A stretch of DNA of 44,541 bases, taken from a virus. The DNA lies in the IMG/VR virus record IMGVR_UViG_3300049445_000392, positions 1 through 44,541 of that record; one strand, written 5' to 3'. Each line of letters begins with the position of its first letter. Within the stretch, counting starts at the first letter, position 1. Positions 30,167-38,556 of this stretch are shown here, piece by piece. Under the pieces are notes generated by a model. The model did no database searches and was not told where the DNA came from. It saw only the letters and a list, made by a program, of their open reading frames with translations. A program made the translations under genes and the position numbers.

Positions 30167-30718
30167 CTATGCTCCCCCGGGCTTGTGCCCGTTGTTAGGC
30201 TTGGACATGGCTTGGACCTTGTTTTGGAACAGAAGTAGCGCGGCTTGGACGCGTGCCTCCACGGGATCTTCCGGTGTGGCTTCGGATCCTTCCGCCTTGC
30301 TTAGCGCGAAGGTGGGCGATCGATATTCGATCACCTTGAGCTCCACAGTCCACTCACCGTCCCCGGTTTGCGTGGGTGCCACGATTTCTTCGATCACTAC
30401 GGACTTGACGCCTAACATTTCTGTTAGTTTGGATTTGATATCCAAGCCCTTGGCGTTCTTGCCAATCGGAAGCCGCGAAATAAACGGCTTGAACGCATAC
30501 CAGTCCGTCCAGTCTTGGACCGTGTAAAGCCGAAACTTGATCGAAAAGTGGGCTAGCTTCTTTCCCTTGAACACCACCGTGGCGCCGGACAAGCCATAGC
30601 CGCCGCGTTCTTCCCATTCGAACGGGGAGCCCAAACCGTCAATGTCACAGATCCCCGGTGTTAGCCGCTTGGCCAACTGGATCTTGTCTTCCGGATCGGT
30701 GAGTGGGGACCACGTCAC
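30167..30718 (-). CDS. Tail/baseplate protein of unknown class
   Basis: A 183-residue protein between tape measure and hub. FEWEERGGYGLSGATVVFKG and KLAHFSIKFRLYTVQDWTDW suggest a beta-sandwich, with a helical C-terminus (VEARVQAALLLFQNKVQAMS). Genes at this position usually encode a hub-associated protein (for example gp53-like or LysM-containing), but no LysM motif is visible. It overlaps the tape-measure start by 4 bp. Confidence 0.6.
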   Translation of the reverse strand: MTWSPLTDPEDKIQLAKRLTPGICDIDGLGSPFEWEERGGYGLSGATVVFKGKKLAHFSIKFRLYTVQDWTDWYAFKPFISRLPIGKNAKGLDIKSKLTEMLGVKSVVIEEIVAPTQTGDGEWTVELKVIEYRSPTFALSKAEGSEATPEDPVEARVQAALLLFQNKVQAMSKPNNGHKPGGA

Positions 30719-32658
30719 GCGGCTTGATCTCCCGGCGCGCCAAGCTGGAAGCCGGCCACGCGCAACGTTTTGGCCAACTGACTAACAAAGTCCTTCGCGG
30801 CTTGTGCGGGGTCCGCGTAGCCTTGCAAGTTGATCGCTTGGATGATCACCGTTCCGCCGGCCGGCGCGCCGGCCGCGGCCGGGGAAGCGCCTCCACGGCC
30901 GCCGCCGGCCGGTGCTTGCGGCACGTCCACCAAGTGCTCCACCGATTGATTGACGTCCGGCGCAGTCGAATCGATCCCGAGCTGCAAACCTTCACCAAGG
31001 TTCGCGCCGATTTCTTCGAACACTTTGGACGGGGATCGGACCTTGAATACAGATTTGAAAATGTCCACCACGCTGGTGGCGATCCCCTTGATCCCGTCCT
31101 TTACCTTGGCCCACCCCTCCGCGAACCCCTCAAACATGTATTGGAATAAGAGCTTGAAATCGATCTCCTTCCACGCTTGGACTAGCTCATTGATCACCAC
31201 GACTAACAAAGCCACGGCCGCGATTATTAGTAACAGCGGAGCCAGCGTGATCAGCATTTCCAGAGCCCACGCTCCCCACGCCACTACCTGCGACCAGATC
31301 GAAGCCAGTACCGGGATCAAAGCGCGCACCAAGCCCGGGATCGATTTGATCGCGAGCCACGTCATTTTGGCGCCCACTAGACCGGTCACGGTAAGCAGTG
31401 CCCACATGGAACCGGCCAAGAGATCGAATGCCGCTTTGCCCGTGGTGACGGCCCATTCCGCGTCACCTACCGCGTCCGGGACATCGGTCCCAAACTTGAC
31501 CCCGAACATGTCCGCCACTTCAAGGACCGCTAGCCCAAACTCCAAGGCGGCCAAGATCAACCCTTGAAAGAACCGCTTTGCGATCGGGATCACACGTGTG
31601 ATCTGATTGATGATCGGCTGGATCAGCGTGCCTAACAAAACCTTCAAGGCGCGGCCGGACGCGGTGGATTGTGCGAATAGCGCGTTGAATCCGGCTTTCG
31701 CTTTGAGCAAAGGTTCAATCCGGATCCCGGTGGTGAGTGCCGCGTAGGATTCTTCTAGCTTCTTAGCTTGGACGTCCAATGACAGCATTTGCTTTTGGGC
31801 AATGCCTCCAAGTTGGTTCCGCACGTTTTGCGCGAAACCCTTCACGTTCCCGCCGGTCCGGTTGATCGCTTCCGCGTAACCGATCCACATGCTGGCTTGC
31901 TCTTGGCCTTGCGTGGACGTTTTGATCGCGGCCGCGTCTAGCGCGTCCGTGAGTGCTTCCCCGCGGAAGTGGGCTTTATAGAGCTGCGTCGCGAGCCCCG
32001 CGATCTGATCCCGCGATAGCGCGGACGAAGCGGACACTTTATCAATCGAGTCTTGGAGATCTTGCGCGGACCCCGCGGCCACGCCGTAGTAGTTCCGGAT
32101 CTTGGTGAGTCCTTCCAAGCGCAAGAGCTCGGACCGGCGCGCGTCCGCTTGCGCGATTGCGTAGCGCGTGAGCGCGATCGTAAAGCTAACCAGCTTCACC
32201 TGAACACCAAGCATCGCGGCCGCGATCCCCACCAAAGCGGTCTTGATCGGATTGTTCGCGATCGTAGTCACCAAGCGGCCAAACACGGCCACCACGGAAC
32301 CGATCGGGCCCGGCATGCCTTGCGTTGTTTTGGCTAGCTCGGCCAGTTGCGCTTGGAGTGACTTTCCGCCGCGCCGGTTTTTCTCGAACGTCCCGCCAAG
32401 TGATAGGAAAGCGGACCGCGCCGTGGCGATGCTTTGCTTTTTCGCATCGATCCCGGCTTGGAGTTTTTTGAACTGTTCCACGTTGACCACGGTCCCGCCT
32501 TGCAGATCCTTCATGGCCTTTTGCATTTGCGCGAGTGCTTGCGTGTCCCCTTTGATCTGATTTTCAAGGTCCGCCAAAGCCTTAGCGCCGGACTCCGCGC
32601 CAGCTTTTAGGCTGGCCGTGTCCATCTGAATCCCTAGCGTGACGTCTTTATCCGCCAT
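30715..32658 (-). CDS. Tape measure protein
   Basis: A 647-residue protein. The N-terminus is helical (LENQIKGDTQALAQMQKAMK), the middle has several hydrophobic helices (NPIKTALVGIAAAMLGV; EMLITLAPLLLIIAAVALLV) and the C-terminus has the VRSPSKVFEEIGANLGEGL motif typical of tail tape measures. It sets tail length and is ejected with DNA. Length is modest, predicting a tail of about 100 nm by the usual 1.5 angstrom per residue rule. Follows the frameshifted chaperone, as expected. Confidence 0.95.
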   Translation of the reverse strand: MADKDVTLGIQMDTASLKAGAESGAKALADLENQIKGDTQALAQMQKAMKDLQGGTVVNVEQFKKLQAGIDAKKQSIATARSAFLSLGGTFEKNRRGGKSLQAQLAELAKTTQGMPGPIGSVVAVFGRLVTTIANNPIKTALVGIAAAMLGVQVKLVSFTIALTRYAIAQADARRSELLRLEGLTKIRNYYGVAAGSAQDLQDSIDKVSASSALSRDQIAGLATQLYKAHFRGEALTDALDAAAIKTSTQGQEQASMWIGYAEAINRTGGNVKGFAQNVRNQLGGIAQKQMLSLDVQAKKLEESYAALTTGIRIEPLLKAKAGFNALFAQSTASGRALKVLLGTLIQPIINQITRVIPIAKRFFQGLILAALEFGLAVLEVADMFGVKFGTDVPDAVGDAEWAVTTGKAAFDLLAGSMWALLTVTGLVGAKMTWLAIKSIPGLVRALIPVLASIWSQVVAWGAWALEMLITLAPLLLIIAAVALLVVVINELVQAWKEIDFKLLFQYMFEGFAEGWAKVKDGIKGIATSVVDIFKSVFKVRSPSKVFEEIGANLGEGLQLGIDSTAPDVNQSVEHLVDVPQAPAGGGRGGASPAAAGAPAGGTVIIQAINLQGYADPAQAAKDFVSQLAKTLRVAGFQLGAPGDQAA

Positions 32659-32682
32659 GACTTTGCGCGCCGGCCGTGGCCC

Positions 32683-32862
32683 CTAGTGCTTTTCAGTGTG
32701 GGCTTTGATTAGGACTTGCATCAGTGCCGCGACCCACACCGCACCGGTGTAAGCCTTGGCGTCCCGGTCTATGTCGTCATATTCACGTCCGAACGCTGTT
32801 AGGAGGCATTCCGCGATTAGACCGGTGTTGTCCCGGCGGGTGATCCCTAACAGCGTGTTTAT
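32683..32862 (-). CDS. Tail assembly chaperone, frameshift extension
   Basis: A 59-codon frame with no ATG/GTG/TTG start that continues the 146-residue chaperone in the -1 frame. Its translation starts INTLLGITRRDNTGLIAECL and ends LIKAHTEKH; the codons (CTGTTAGGG, GACCGGGAC) match its neighbours. The frame opens only 12 bases before the slip point, so it must be reached by frameshifting at 32859-32865. Together the product would be about 205 residues, the equivalent of lambda gpG-T. Confidence 0.75.
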   Translation of the reverse strand: MNTLLGITRRDNTGLIAECLLTAFGREYDDIDRDAKAYTGAVWVAALMQVLIKAHTEKH

Positions 32863-32865
32863 TTT
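32859..32865 (-). promoter_or_regulatory. Probable -1 ribosomal slip site
   Basis: On the minus strand the 0-frame ends TCA-AAA-TAA. The Lys tRNA on AAA can re-pair one base back on AAA while a TAA stop waits in the A site. Location between tube and tape-measure genes is where tailed phages conserve such a shift. Confidence 0.65.
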
Positions 32866-33299
32866 GAAGTGAGCTCGTCATTCCGGAAGCCGGCCAACGT
32901 GGCCATAGCTGAGCCGAAGCGGACAAGCGCGCCGGGGAGATCTTCGAGCAAACGATCCACGTGATCCGCGTCCGGAAAGACAATGCACGATCTCACGATC
33001 GATTCGATGTCCTCCGTTTTGGTGTTTTTCTTTTCCATGAAAGCGCGGTAGCGCGCCTTGGCCGGACGTTTGAGGATCACCGATCCGTGTTCGGTTTCGG
33101 TGTCGAGCACGAGCAAGTGTGTCCCCACCGGCCCGTAGTCCGCTTCCGCCTTTTCGAGCGCTTCCGCCAAAGCAAGCCGGCGGAGCGCTTCGCCGCGTTT
33201 GGTTTTGGCGGTGAGCTCCCGCGTGCGCGCGGAGCGTGCATCCGCAAGCTCCGTCAAGCGTTCTTCGATTTGTTCTTCCGTCAGATCTAGATCGGGCAT
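32859..33299 (-). CDS. Tail assembly chaperone (G-like product)
   Basis: A 146-residue, highly charged helical protein (EEQIEERLTELADARSARTR; RLALAEALEKAEADYG) between the tail tube and tape-measure genes. In tailed phages the gene here makes a short chaperone and, by frameshift, a longer one; both coat the tape measure during tail assembly. Supported here by the open -1 frame downstream (32683-32862). Not part of the virion if the model holds. Confidence 0.8.
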   Translation of the reverse strand: MPDLDLTEEQIEERLTELADARSARTRELTAKTKRGEALRRLALAEALEKAEADYGPVGTHLLVLDTETEHGSVILKRPAKARYRAFMEKKNTKTEDIESIVRSCIVFPDADHVDRLLEDLPGALVRFGSAMATLAGFRNDELTSK

Positions 33300-33342
33300 G
33301 TATCCCCCTTGTAACGGTTAGGTGTGTTTCGTGGCGTGAACG

Positions 33343-33834
33343 CTAGCCCGGGAAGCCGCGGGACGAATCGAACAAAGTGGCCCCGTTCCGGACGATATAC
33401 ATCACCGACACGGCCAGCTCCGTGGTGGTTTCGTCCGTGGACTGTTCTTGGGATTGATTGACTCCGGTAAGTCGACACCGGTTCAGGATCGAATGCATAG
33501 GGCTTAGCGCGAGCTGATCCGGTTCGACCCATTGCGCGTCCACAGTCCACTCCGCGAAGCCGTAGGACTTGCCGTCCGGTGACTTGGTGCGCAGGTACGC
33601 AAGAAAATCCGCGAACGAACTAGTCCGCATGATCAGCTTGGTTTCGTCGCACGAATATTTGCCTCCGGTTCGCGCTACCGGCGCGAAGTGGCGCCCTTGG
33701 CCGTAGCCATATCCAACTTCCAATTTATCGTTGAACGTTAGACTTGTGACGCCAAAAAAGCGCTGTCCGTCCAGCTTGATCACAATGCTGGACCATGAAT
33801 AGGCATTCCCGTTGATTCTTTGTACGTCCGCCAT
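33343..33834 (-). CDS. Tail tube protein
   Basis: A 163-residue protein after the sheath gene. VQRINGNAYSWSSIVIKLDG and GQRFFGVTSLTFNDKLEVGY match the tail-tube beta-barrel of Mu/P2-like phages. Size and order are as expected. It forms the inner channel of the contractile tail. Confidence 0.85.
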   Translation of the reverse strand: MADVQRINGNAYSWSSIVIKLDGQRFFGVTSLTFNDKLEVGYGYGQGRHFAPVARTGGKYSCDETKLIMRTSSFADFLAYLRTKSPDGKSYGFAEWTVDAQWVEPDQLALSPMHSILNRCRLTGVNQSQEQSTDETTTELAVSVMYIVRNGATLFDSSRGFPG

Positions 33835-33852
33835 GATGGTGTGGAGCTCCTG

Positions 33853-35304
33853 TTAGGCGGCCGTGGTGGCGGCCGCGATCGCCACTTGGAACGCGAGATC
33901 GATATCGATAGCCTTCGGATAGCCGAACGGTTGGATCCGGCCCGTCACGTGTAAGGTTTCCGTTTGGATTAGATTGTCGCTGCGCGACACCACGCACGCG
34001 ACGCCGCTAGCTTTCGGCTTGGCCATGAGCGCGGCGGCCAGCGCGTTGACCGCGCCGTTTTCCATTTCCTTGGCGTCTTCCTCCAAGATCTTGCCGGTCT
34101 TGGTGTCCGTGGCCACGCCCACGGATAAGCGGAAATCGAAATACTGTTGCAAGACCGTCGCGCCGATATTCATGATCCGGCGGTGCTGGCAGTATTTGAA
34201 GTCTGATCCGTTCGCGGAAAAGATCCGCGGATTGTTGACGTAAGTTCCCTGATAGGCGTTCCACGAACGCGCTACGGTGAAGCGCTGATCGTCCAGTCCG
34301 GGATAGATGGACTCGTCATGACACCGGGGAAGGAGGTTCCCGTTTTCATCGTAGATCGTGCATGGAAGCGGCCCGTTGCGCAGCGCGGCCGCGTCCAGTT
34401 CCTCGGATAGGGCCGCTAGGAACGGCGCGAACACCCAATTCCACGGCCGCATGTACGCGCGGCCGTTGATCGCGCTGGGCACTACGCACGCGCCGGCCGC
34501 GAGCGATCCATAGTTCATGGCTTCGGAAGCCCACGCGGTGCTTAGGCTGGTTTGGTAGTCCCCATCCGATTCACCCACGTCCGGGATCCGAACGGACGCG
34601 GTCCACATCCGAAACTTGCCGCGGGCCGCGTAGCCTTCAAACTTGGCGCCCAATGCGGTCACGTCCGCGGGGTCCAGGGGCCCGAACACGGATAGGATAT
34701 CCCAAGGCACCACGCTTGCGGCCAAGGCCGTTAGGCCGTCATTTAGGTCCGTGGCGTTCCACTTCGCGGCGGTGGTGTTGGCCGTGATCGTGTCACCGGT
34801 GACCAAGGTTCCCGCGGCGAAGTCCAGTGTGACCCCGGACCCCGGGAGCGCGAACACCATGGACGTTCCAAGATCGGTCGGCGCGGACATGGTCCGGCCG
34901 CCGTCCAAACTCCACCGGATGATGATCCCCGCGGTTCCTACCGTCCCGCCCAAGTCCACGGCCACAAAGATCTCGTAGTCGTCCGCCGGCCCGGCGGTGA
35001 CGGTGGACGTCACTACGGACGTCCCGGTGCCGTGCAATTCGATCGCCCACACCGCGCCGGGCACGGACGCGTTGACGCGCACGCACAAGACGGGGTTCCC
35101 GTAGCGTTCGATCGCGTGCGCGGCCCCTTCCACCATGGGCCCGTCCACCAAGACTTCCTGCAAGCTTTTCACCGTGCCAAACGATTGCGGAAGGTTCAGC
35201 GGCCCGCCGGTGGAACACCCCACTACGGCCAGTAGCGATCCGAATTGCGGCGGCAAGATCCCAAGCGCGTTCGATTGAATCGTGATCAGAGTTTTAGGTT
35301 GCAT
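33853..35304 (-). CDS. Contractile tail sheath protein (DUF2586-like)
   Basis: A 483-residue sheath protein. It has the long beta-rich N-terminus, the conserved region NWVFAPFLAALSEELDAAAL, QRFTVARSWNAYQGTYVNNP with RIFSANGSDFKYCQHRRIMN, and C-terminal HVTGRIQPFGYPKAIDIDLA. The pattern (R.W....G.Y..N.R......SDF) is that of Mu-type and DUF2586 sheaths. It establishes the phage as a myovirus. Abundant product expected. Confidence 0.9.
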   Translation of the reverse strand: MQPKTLITIQSNALGILPPQFGSLLAVVGCSTGGPLNLPQSFGTVKSLQEVLVDGPMVEGAAHAIERYGNPVLCVRVNASVPGAVWAIELHGTGTSVVTSTVTAGPADDYEIFVAVDLGGTVGTAGIIIRWSLDGGRTMSAPTDLGTSMVFALPGSGVTLDFAAGTLVTGDTITANTTAAKWNATDLNDGLTALAASVVPWDILSVFGPLDPADVTALGAKFEGYAARGKFRMWTASVRIPDVGESDGDYQTSLSTAWASEAMNYGSLAAGACVVPSAINGRAYMRPWNWVFAPFLAALSEELDAAALRNGPLPCTIYDENGNLLPRCHDESIYPGLDDQRFTVARSWNAYQGTYVNNPRIFSANGSDFKYCQHRRIMNIGATVLQQYFDFRLSVGVATDTKTGKILEEDAKEMENGAVNALAAALMAKPKASGVACVVSRSDNLIQTETLHVTGRIQPFGYPKAIDIDLAFQVAIAAATTAA

Positions 35305-35326
35305 GCTGTGATCTCACTGTTAGACG

Positions 35327-35932
35327 TCAAGGGTTTGGCAGTGGAGTAGGAACCGGCGGCGGCACCGGCGGCGGGTGAGCGTCCACGTGGATGTGTTCGG
35401 TGTAGTCCAGTTCCGTGAGATCGATCTCCGCCGCGGGGTAAAGCAGTGACTGGCCCGCGCCGTCCGGGCCGATGTCCATCACGGCCGATTGGATCGTGCC
35501 CACCGCGATCATCGCGGTCCCATACCGGACATAGTCCCGCGTACCAGCGCGGACCCAATCTTGGCGAATCAGTTGGAACGTTCCGAGCGCGTTTAGGTAG
35601 ATCGCACGCACCCATTGATCGAATAGGAACCGCGTGGCTTTCCACGCTTTGAGTTCGTCCACTGGATCGGCCGAGTCCCCGAAGCCTGAAATGATCACAT
35701 AGAACGACTCTAGGAACGTGAATAGCGGCTTCGGGATCGTGCCCGGGTTTTTGGCCGCGGTGATGGTTCCCGCGGCCCCGGCGGGGTCACCGGGGACCCA
35801 TACGATCCGCGGCTTCACATGGTGGCCGCCGGACTTCGCCCAACCGAATGGCTGTTCACAGTCCAAGCCGTCCGCGGCGAATTGCGCTTGAACGTCATAG
35901 TAGAGCTTTTCTAGTGCGAATATAACAGCCAT
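35327..35932 (-). CDS. Tail terminator / neck protein
   Basis: A 201-residue protein directly before the sheath gene in transcription order, the place of the tail-terminator in many myoviruses. LFTFLESFYVIISGFGDSAD and FLFDQWVRAIYLNALGTFQL suggest the alpha/beta fold of this class. The C-terminus is a Pro-rich tail (PPPVPPPVPTPLPNP). Assignment is by position and size. Confidence 0.6.
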   Translation of the reverse strand: MAVIFALEKLYYDVQAQFAADGLDCEQPFGWAKSGGHHVKPRIVWVPGDPAGAAGTITAAKNPGTIPKPLFTFLESFYVIISGFGDSADPVDELKAWKATRFLFDQWVRAIYLNALGTFQLIRQDWVRAGTRDYVRYGTAMIAVGTIQSAVMDIGPDGAGQSLLYPAAEIDLTELDYTEHIHVDAHPPPVPPPVPTPLPNP

Positions 35933-35939
35933 AGGGAGC

Positions 35940-36362
35940 TCACGGTTTCGTCATGTAGGCCGTGAATGAATCGGTGATCACCTTGAAGATCGCGTCCGTG
36001 ACCGGCACCGGAAGATCGCGATCGGGAGTGGGAATCACGACACGCTTGGTTCCGCCTTTGGCCCACCCACGGTGATGGCGCGATTCAATCCCTGTTAGGC
36101 GGATCATGATTTTCGTCCCAATGGCGCCCACGAACACCGCGCCGGCCGCGTGGGCTAGCGGCTTTCCGTGGCCCTGCTTCTTAGGCGCCCACGCGCTTCC
36201 CCACGGATCCGCTCCCGCGTTGATAGTCAGATCTAGCTTTTCTTGGACTTGACGAGCGGCGTCCGGCGCGCACTGATTCACAAACTCCGGCAAGTCCCGC
36301 ACGCGCAAAATCAACGCTTGCAGGTCTTCCGTGCCGGTTATGGTGGCGGTGGGGTTAGCCAT
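35940..36362 (-). CDS. Virion morphogenesis / head-tail joining protein
   Basis: A 140-residue protein from ATG 36362; the longer frame upstream overlaps the connector gene. DLPEFVNQCAPDAARQVQEK followed by ADPWGSAWAPKKQG and SRHHRGWAKGGTKRVVIP resemble Mu gpG / HK97 gp10-like neck proteins, which have a W.P...G......R.H..G pattern. It would join the head and tail. Confidence 0.65.
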   Translation of the reverse strand: MANPTATITGTEDLQALILRVRDLPEFVNQCAPDAARQVQEKLDLTINAGADPWGSAWAPKKQGHGKPLAHAAGAVFVGAIGTKIMIRLTGIESRHHRGWAKGGTKRVVIPTPDRDLPVPVTDAIFKVITDSFTAYMTKP

Positions 36363-36379
36363 GGGTGGAGCTTGAGCTG

Positions 36380-36880
36380 CTAGCGCTTGCCGTAGCGCGT
36401 GCCGCGTCCGTTCGTGTCTTCCTGTCCGCCGATCTGACGTTGAATGCGCTTCCACACGAAGGGGGACGTTTCGGAGTAGGTCCGCGCGTAGCCTTTGACG
36501 ATCCCGTTCCCTGTTAGGTCTTGGCGTAAAGGGAGCTCGTATAGGCCGTCTTGCGCGTTGGCCGCTTCTTTGAGCTCTTGGACGGTGGTGTCAAACTGTT
36601 TGACGAATAGCTGTGCATCATCATCCGTGGGATTGAACCCGCGTTTCATGTACACATCTAGACTCACCAAGACGGTGAGCCAACGCAAGATCACGCTTGG
36701 ATACGGCTGTTCGACGAACGGCACCGCATAGCGCTTGCCTAGAAGCGAATCGATGTAGCCGCTGCGATCGGTGAGCGCGAAGTCCACAAACTCCGGAGCT
36801 TGTGACACCACTTGATCGATGTATTGCGCGGGGAGCAAAGTCCGGCTTTGAAACTCGCTCGTGGTTAGATATTGCGACAC
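36380..36880 (-). CDS. Head-tail connector (DUF1320, Mu gp36-like)
   Basis: A 166-residue protein. YLTTSEFQSRTLLPAQYIDQ, DFALTDRSGYIDSLLGKRYA and PSVILRWLTVLVSLDVYMKR follow the DUF1320 pattern of Mu gp36, an adaptor between portal and neck. The gene follows the capsid gene after a strong hairpin, consistent with lower expression than capsid. Confidence 0.8.
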   Translation of the reverse strand: MSQYLTTSEFQSRTLLPAQYIDQVVSQAPEFVDFALTDRSGYIDSLLGKRYAVPFVEQPYPSVILRWLTVLVSLDVYMKRGFNPTDDDAQLFVKQFDTTVQELKEAANAQDGLYELPLRQDLTGNGIVKGYARTYSETSPFVWKRIQRQIGGQEDTNGRGTRYGKR

Positions 36881-36928
36881 GCGAACCCCGGCGCCGTGGT
36901 GGACTGGTAGCGGTACGAATCAGCGTGT

Positions 36929-36993
36929 GGATAGGCGGCCGGCCGAGTCCGCTCCAAGGGGGGTCGAAGTGTCCCCGGACCGGCCGCCTATCC
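36929..36993 (-). terminator. Large hairpin after the capsid gene
   Basis: 14-bp perfect arms GGATAGGCGGCCGG (36929-36942) and its reverse complement (36980-36993), with further partial pairing inside. It lies 18 bp after the capsid stop on the transcribed strand. No T-run follows, so it is likely a partial terminator or mRNA-end stabiliser that makes capsid mRNA more abundant than downstream mRNA. Confidence 0.6.
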
Positions 36994-37010
36994 GATCAAG
37001 TCCGCGCGCG

Positions 37011-38042
37011 TTACGCGCCGCACTTGAAGATCAAATACGGATGCATGTTCATCATCGCCACGCGGCCGGAGTAGATCCATTCCCACGTGTTGAGCTGGGC
37101 CATCATCGCGTCATTGCCCATGGAGTTTTCGAACATGCGGAAGGGATCGCGGTTCGATAGGACGAACGGCGCGTGTGCTCCGGCAAACTCGCACACGATG
37201 TAGTAAACCGAGTCCGAACCCGGCACGGCCGGAAGTCCGGCGCCGGCCACGGCACCGAATGCGGAACCGAGCTCCGGGGCCAGTACCGGCTTGCCTAGCC
37301 CAAGATTTTGGGCGATCGGGGTGATGTCCTGCGTACCGCCGCCGCCGCCGGCCGCGCCACCGGGAGCAAACTGGCCTTGGAGGATTTGCACCAAGCGCGG
37401 ATACAAGAGCGACGGTGCCAGCGCGGCCCGGATCATGAGATTGCGCGGTTTGCCGCTTGGGTCCTTCAAGGTCCCGGTGATAGTCGAGATCGCTTTGGCG
37501 TAGTTTCTGACTGCCACGTCCAGCGTGACGGCGGGATCCGAAATGTCCACGCCCGTAATGACATTGGAGTAAGTCCCGGCCACCGTGTTGCGGCCGTTCA
37601 CGTAGTGGGCGTTATGGAAGATCCCTAAGCCGTCGTAGGTGGGCTTGTTGCGGATCATCGCGTCCACTAGCAAACGTTGCGGCGAATAGATGCCATCATT
37701 CGTGATGTCACGGACCCAGTCCGCCGCGGCTTGGATCTTGTTGGAGTCCAGATCGGTGAGCTCACCGTCCGTCATGTTGAAGCCCTTACGGAGGTAGCGA
37801 TTCGTCACCGAGTGCTTCAAGTAGGCGCGCGAATCGTACGAAACGGACTGGCCGCTCACCCCTTCGTCTTCCAAGCGCGCGGACTGGATCGCGAAGGTGA
37901 AGATCTGGGTTTCGCTATCCGTAAATTCTTCGTAAGCCGCTTCGCGCCACCAAAGCCGCTGTTGGGCTTGATTGCGCGTATCAATGCCAATATTGATTAG
38001 CCGATCGCGAACCGTGGAAGTGATTTGTGGTGAGACAAACAT
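37011..38042 (-). CDS. Major capsid protein (Mu gpT-like)
   Basis: A 343-residue capsid protein of the Mu gpT family: AYEEFTDSETQIFTFAIQSA, KHSVTNRYLRKGFNMTDGEL, GIFHNAHY, SVYYIVCEFAGAHAPFVLSN and DPFRMFENSMGND. It has the HK97 fold by family. No scaffold-like N-terminal delta domain is seen; the scaffold is supplied by the protease gene. A Gly-rich insert (GGAAGGGGG) at about residue 230 is unusual. Confidence 0.9.
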   Translation of the reverse strand: MFVSPQITSTVRDRLINIGIDTRNQAQQRLWWREAAYEEFTDSETQIFTFAIQSARLEDEGVSGQSVSYDSRAYLKHSVTNRYLRKGFNMTDGELTDLDSNKIQAAADWVRDITNDGIYSPQRLLVDAMIRNKPTYDGLGIFHNAHYVNGRNTVAGTYSNVITGVDISDPAVTLDVAVRNYAKAISTITGTLKDPSGKPRNLMIRAALAPSLLYPRLVQILQGQFAPGGAAGGGGGTQDITPIAQNLGLGKPVLAPELGSAFGAVAGAGLPAVPGSDSVYYIVCEFAGAHAPFVLSNRDPFRMFENSMGNDAMMAQLNTWEWIYSGRVAMMNMHPYLIFKCGA

Positions 38043-38089
38043 GATTGTGTTTGATCCTGTTAGTCGTGATTAGGGGGAACGGTTCGCGG

Positions 38090-38521
38090 TTATTCTTCCA
38101 AAGCCGGCGGCGCCGGGTTTGTGAGCGTGGGGGTTACGCGGACTTGAACGCGCGCCGTGTCCGCCGCGATCACGACACCAAGCATGCATTTGGCGGTACC
38201 GGTGGCTTGCACGGTGAACGCGTCTTTGATGAAGCACTCCGTGAACGGAATGGTCACCGGCGCCACGGTGTCATTGGCAAACGAGTAGCTATAGATCGGT
38301 TCGAACAAAGCCACTTCGATCGGCGTAGTGCCATCCCCCGTGGCGTCACGCGTGGCGAAGCCCACGGGGATCATGGTGTCTGTGGCCGCGGTGGCCACTA
38401 CCAGTTTGCCCGTGGCGGGGTCCCCGCACAGTAAGTCCCCTTGCTGAACCACGGCGCCGGACGTCAGAACGAACGGCAAGACCTTGGAGATCTTCGGGTT
38501 TGCGTAATCGAATATCGACAT
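38090..38521 (-). CDS. Head decoration protein
   Basis: A 143-residue beta-rich protein immediately before the capsid gene in transcription order. VLPFVLTSGAVVQQGDLLCG and PATGKLVVATAATDTMIPVG are the DUF2190/decoration pattern found at this position in Mu-like and other phages. Likely binds the capsid surface and stabilises it. Confidence 0.75.
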   Translation of the reverse strand: MSIFDYANPKISKVLPFVLTSGAVVQQGDLLCGDPATGKLVVATAATDTMIPVGFATRDATGDGTTPIEVALFEPIYSYSFANDTVAPVTIPFTECFIKDAFTVQATGTAKCMLGVVIAADTARVQVRVTPTLTNPAPPALEE

Positions 38522-38556
38522 GATGATGTGTCCTTATGGGGTATCTGATTGTCAGA

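Noticed and set aside
31588-31603. Palindrome GATCACACGTGTGATC as another operator
   Set aside because: It lies in the middle of the tape-measure coding sequence and does not match the TACACGATCC consensus.
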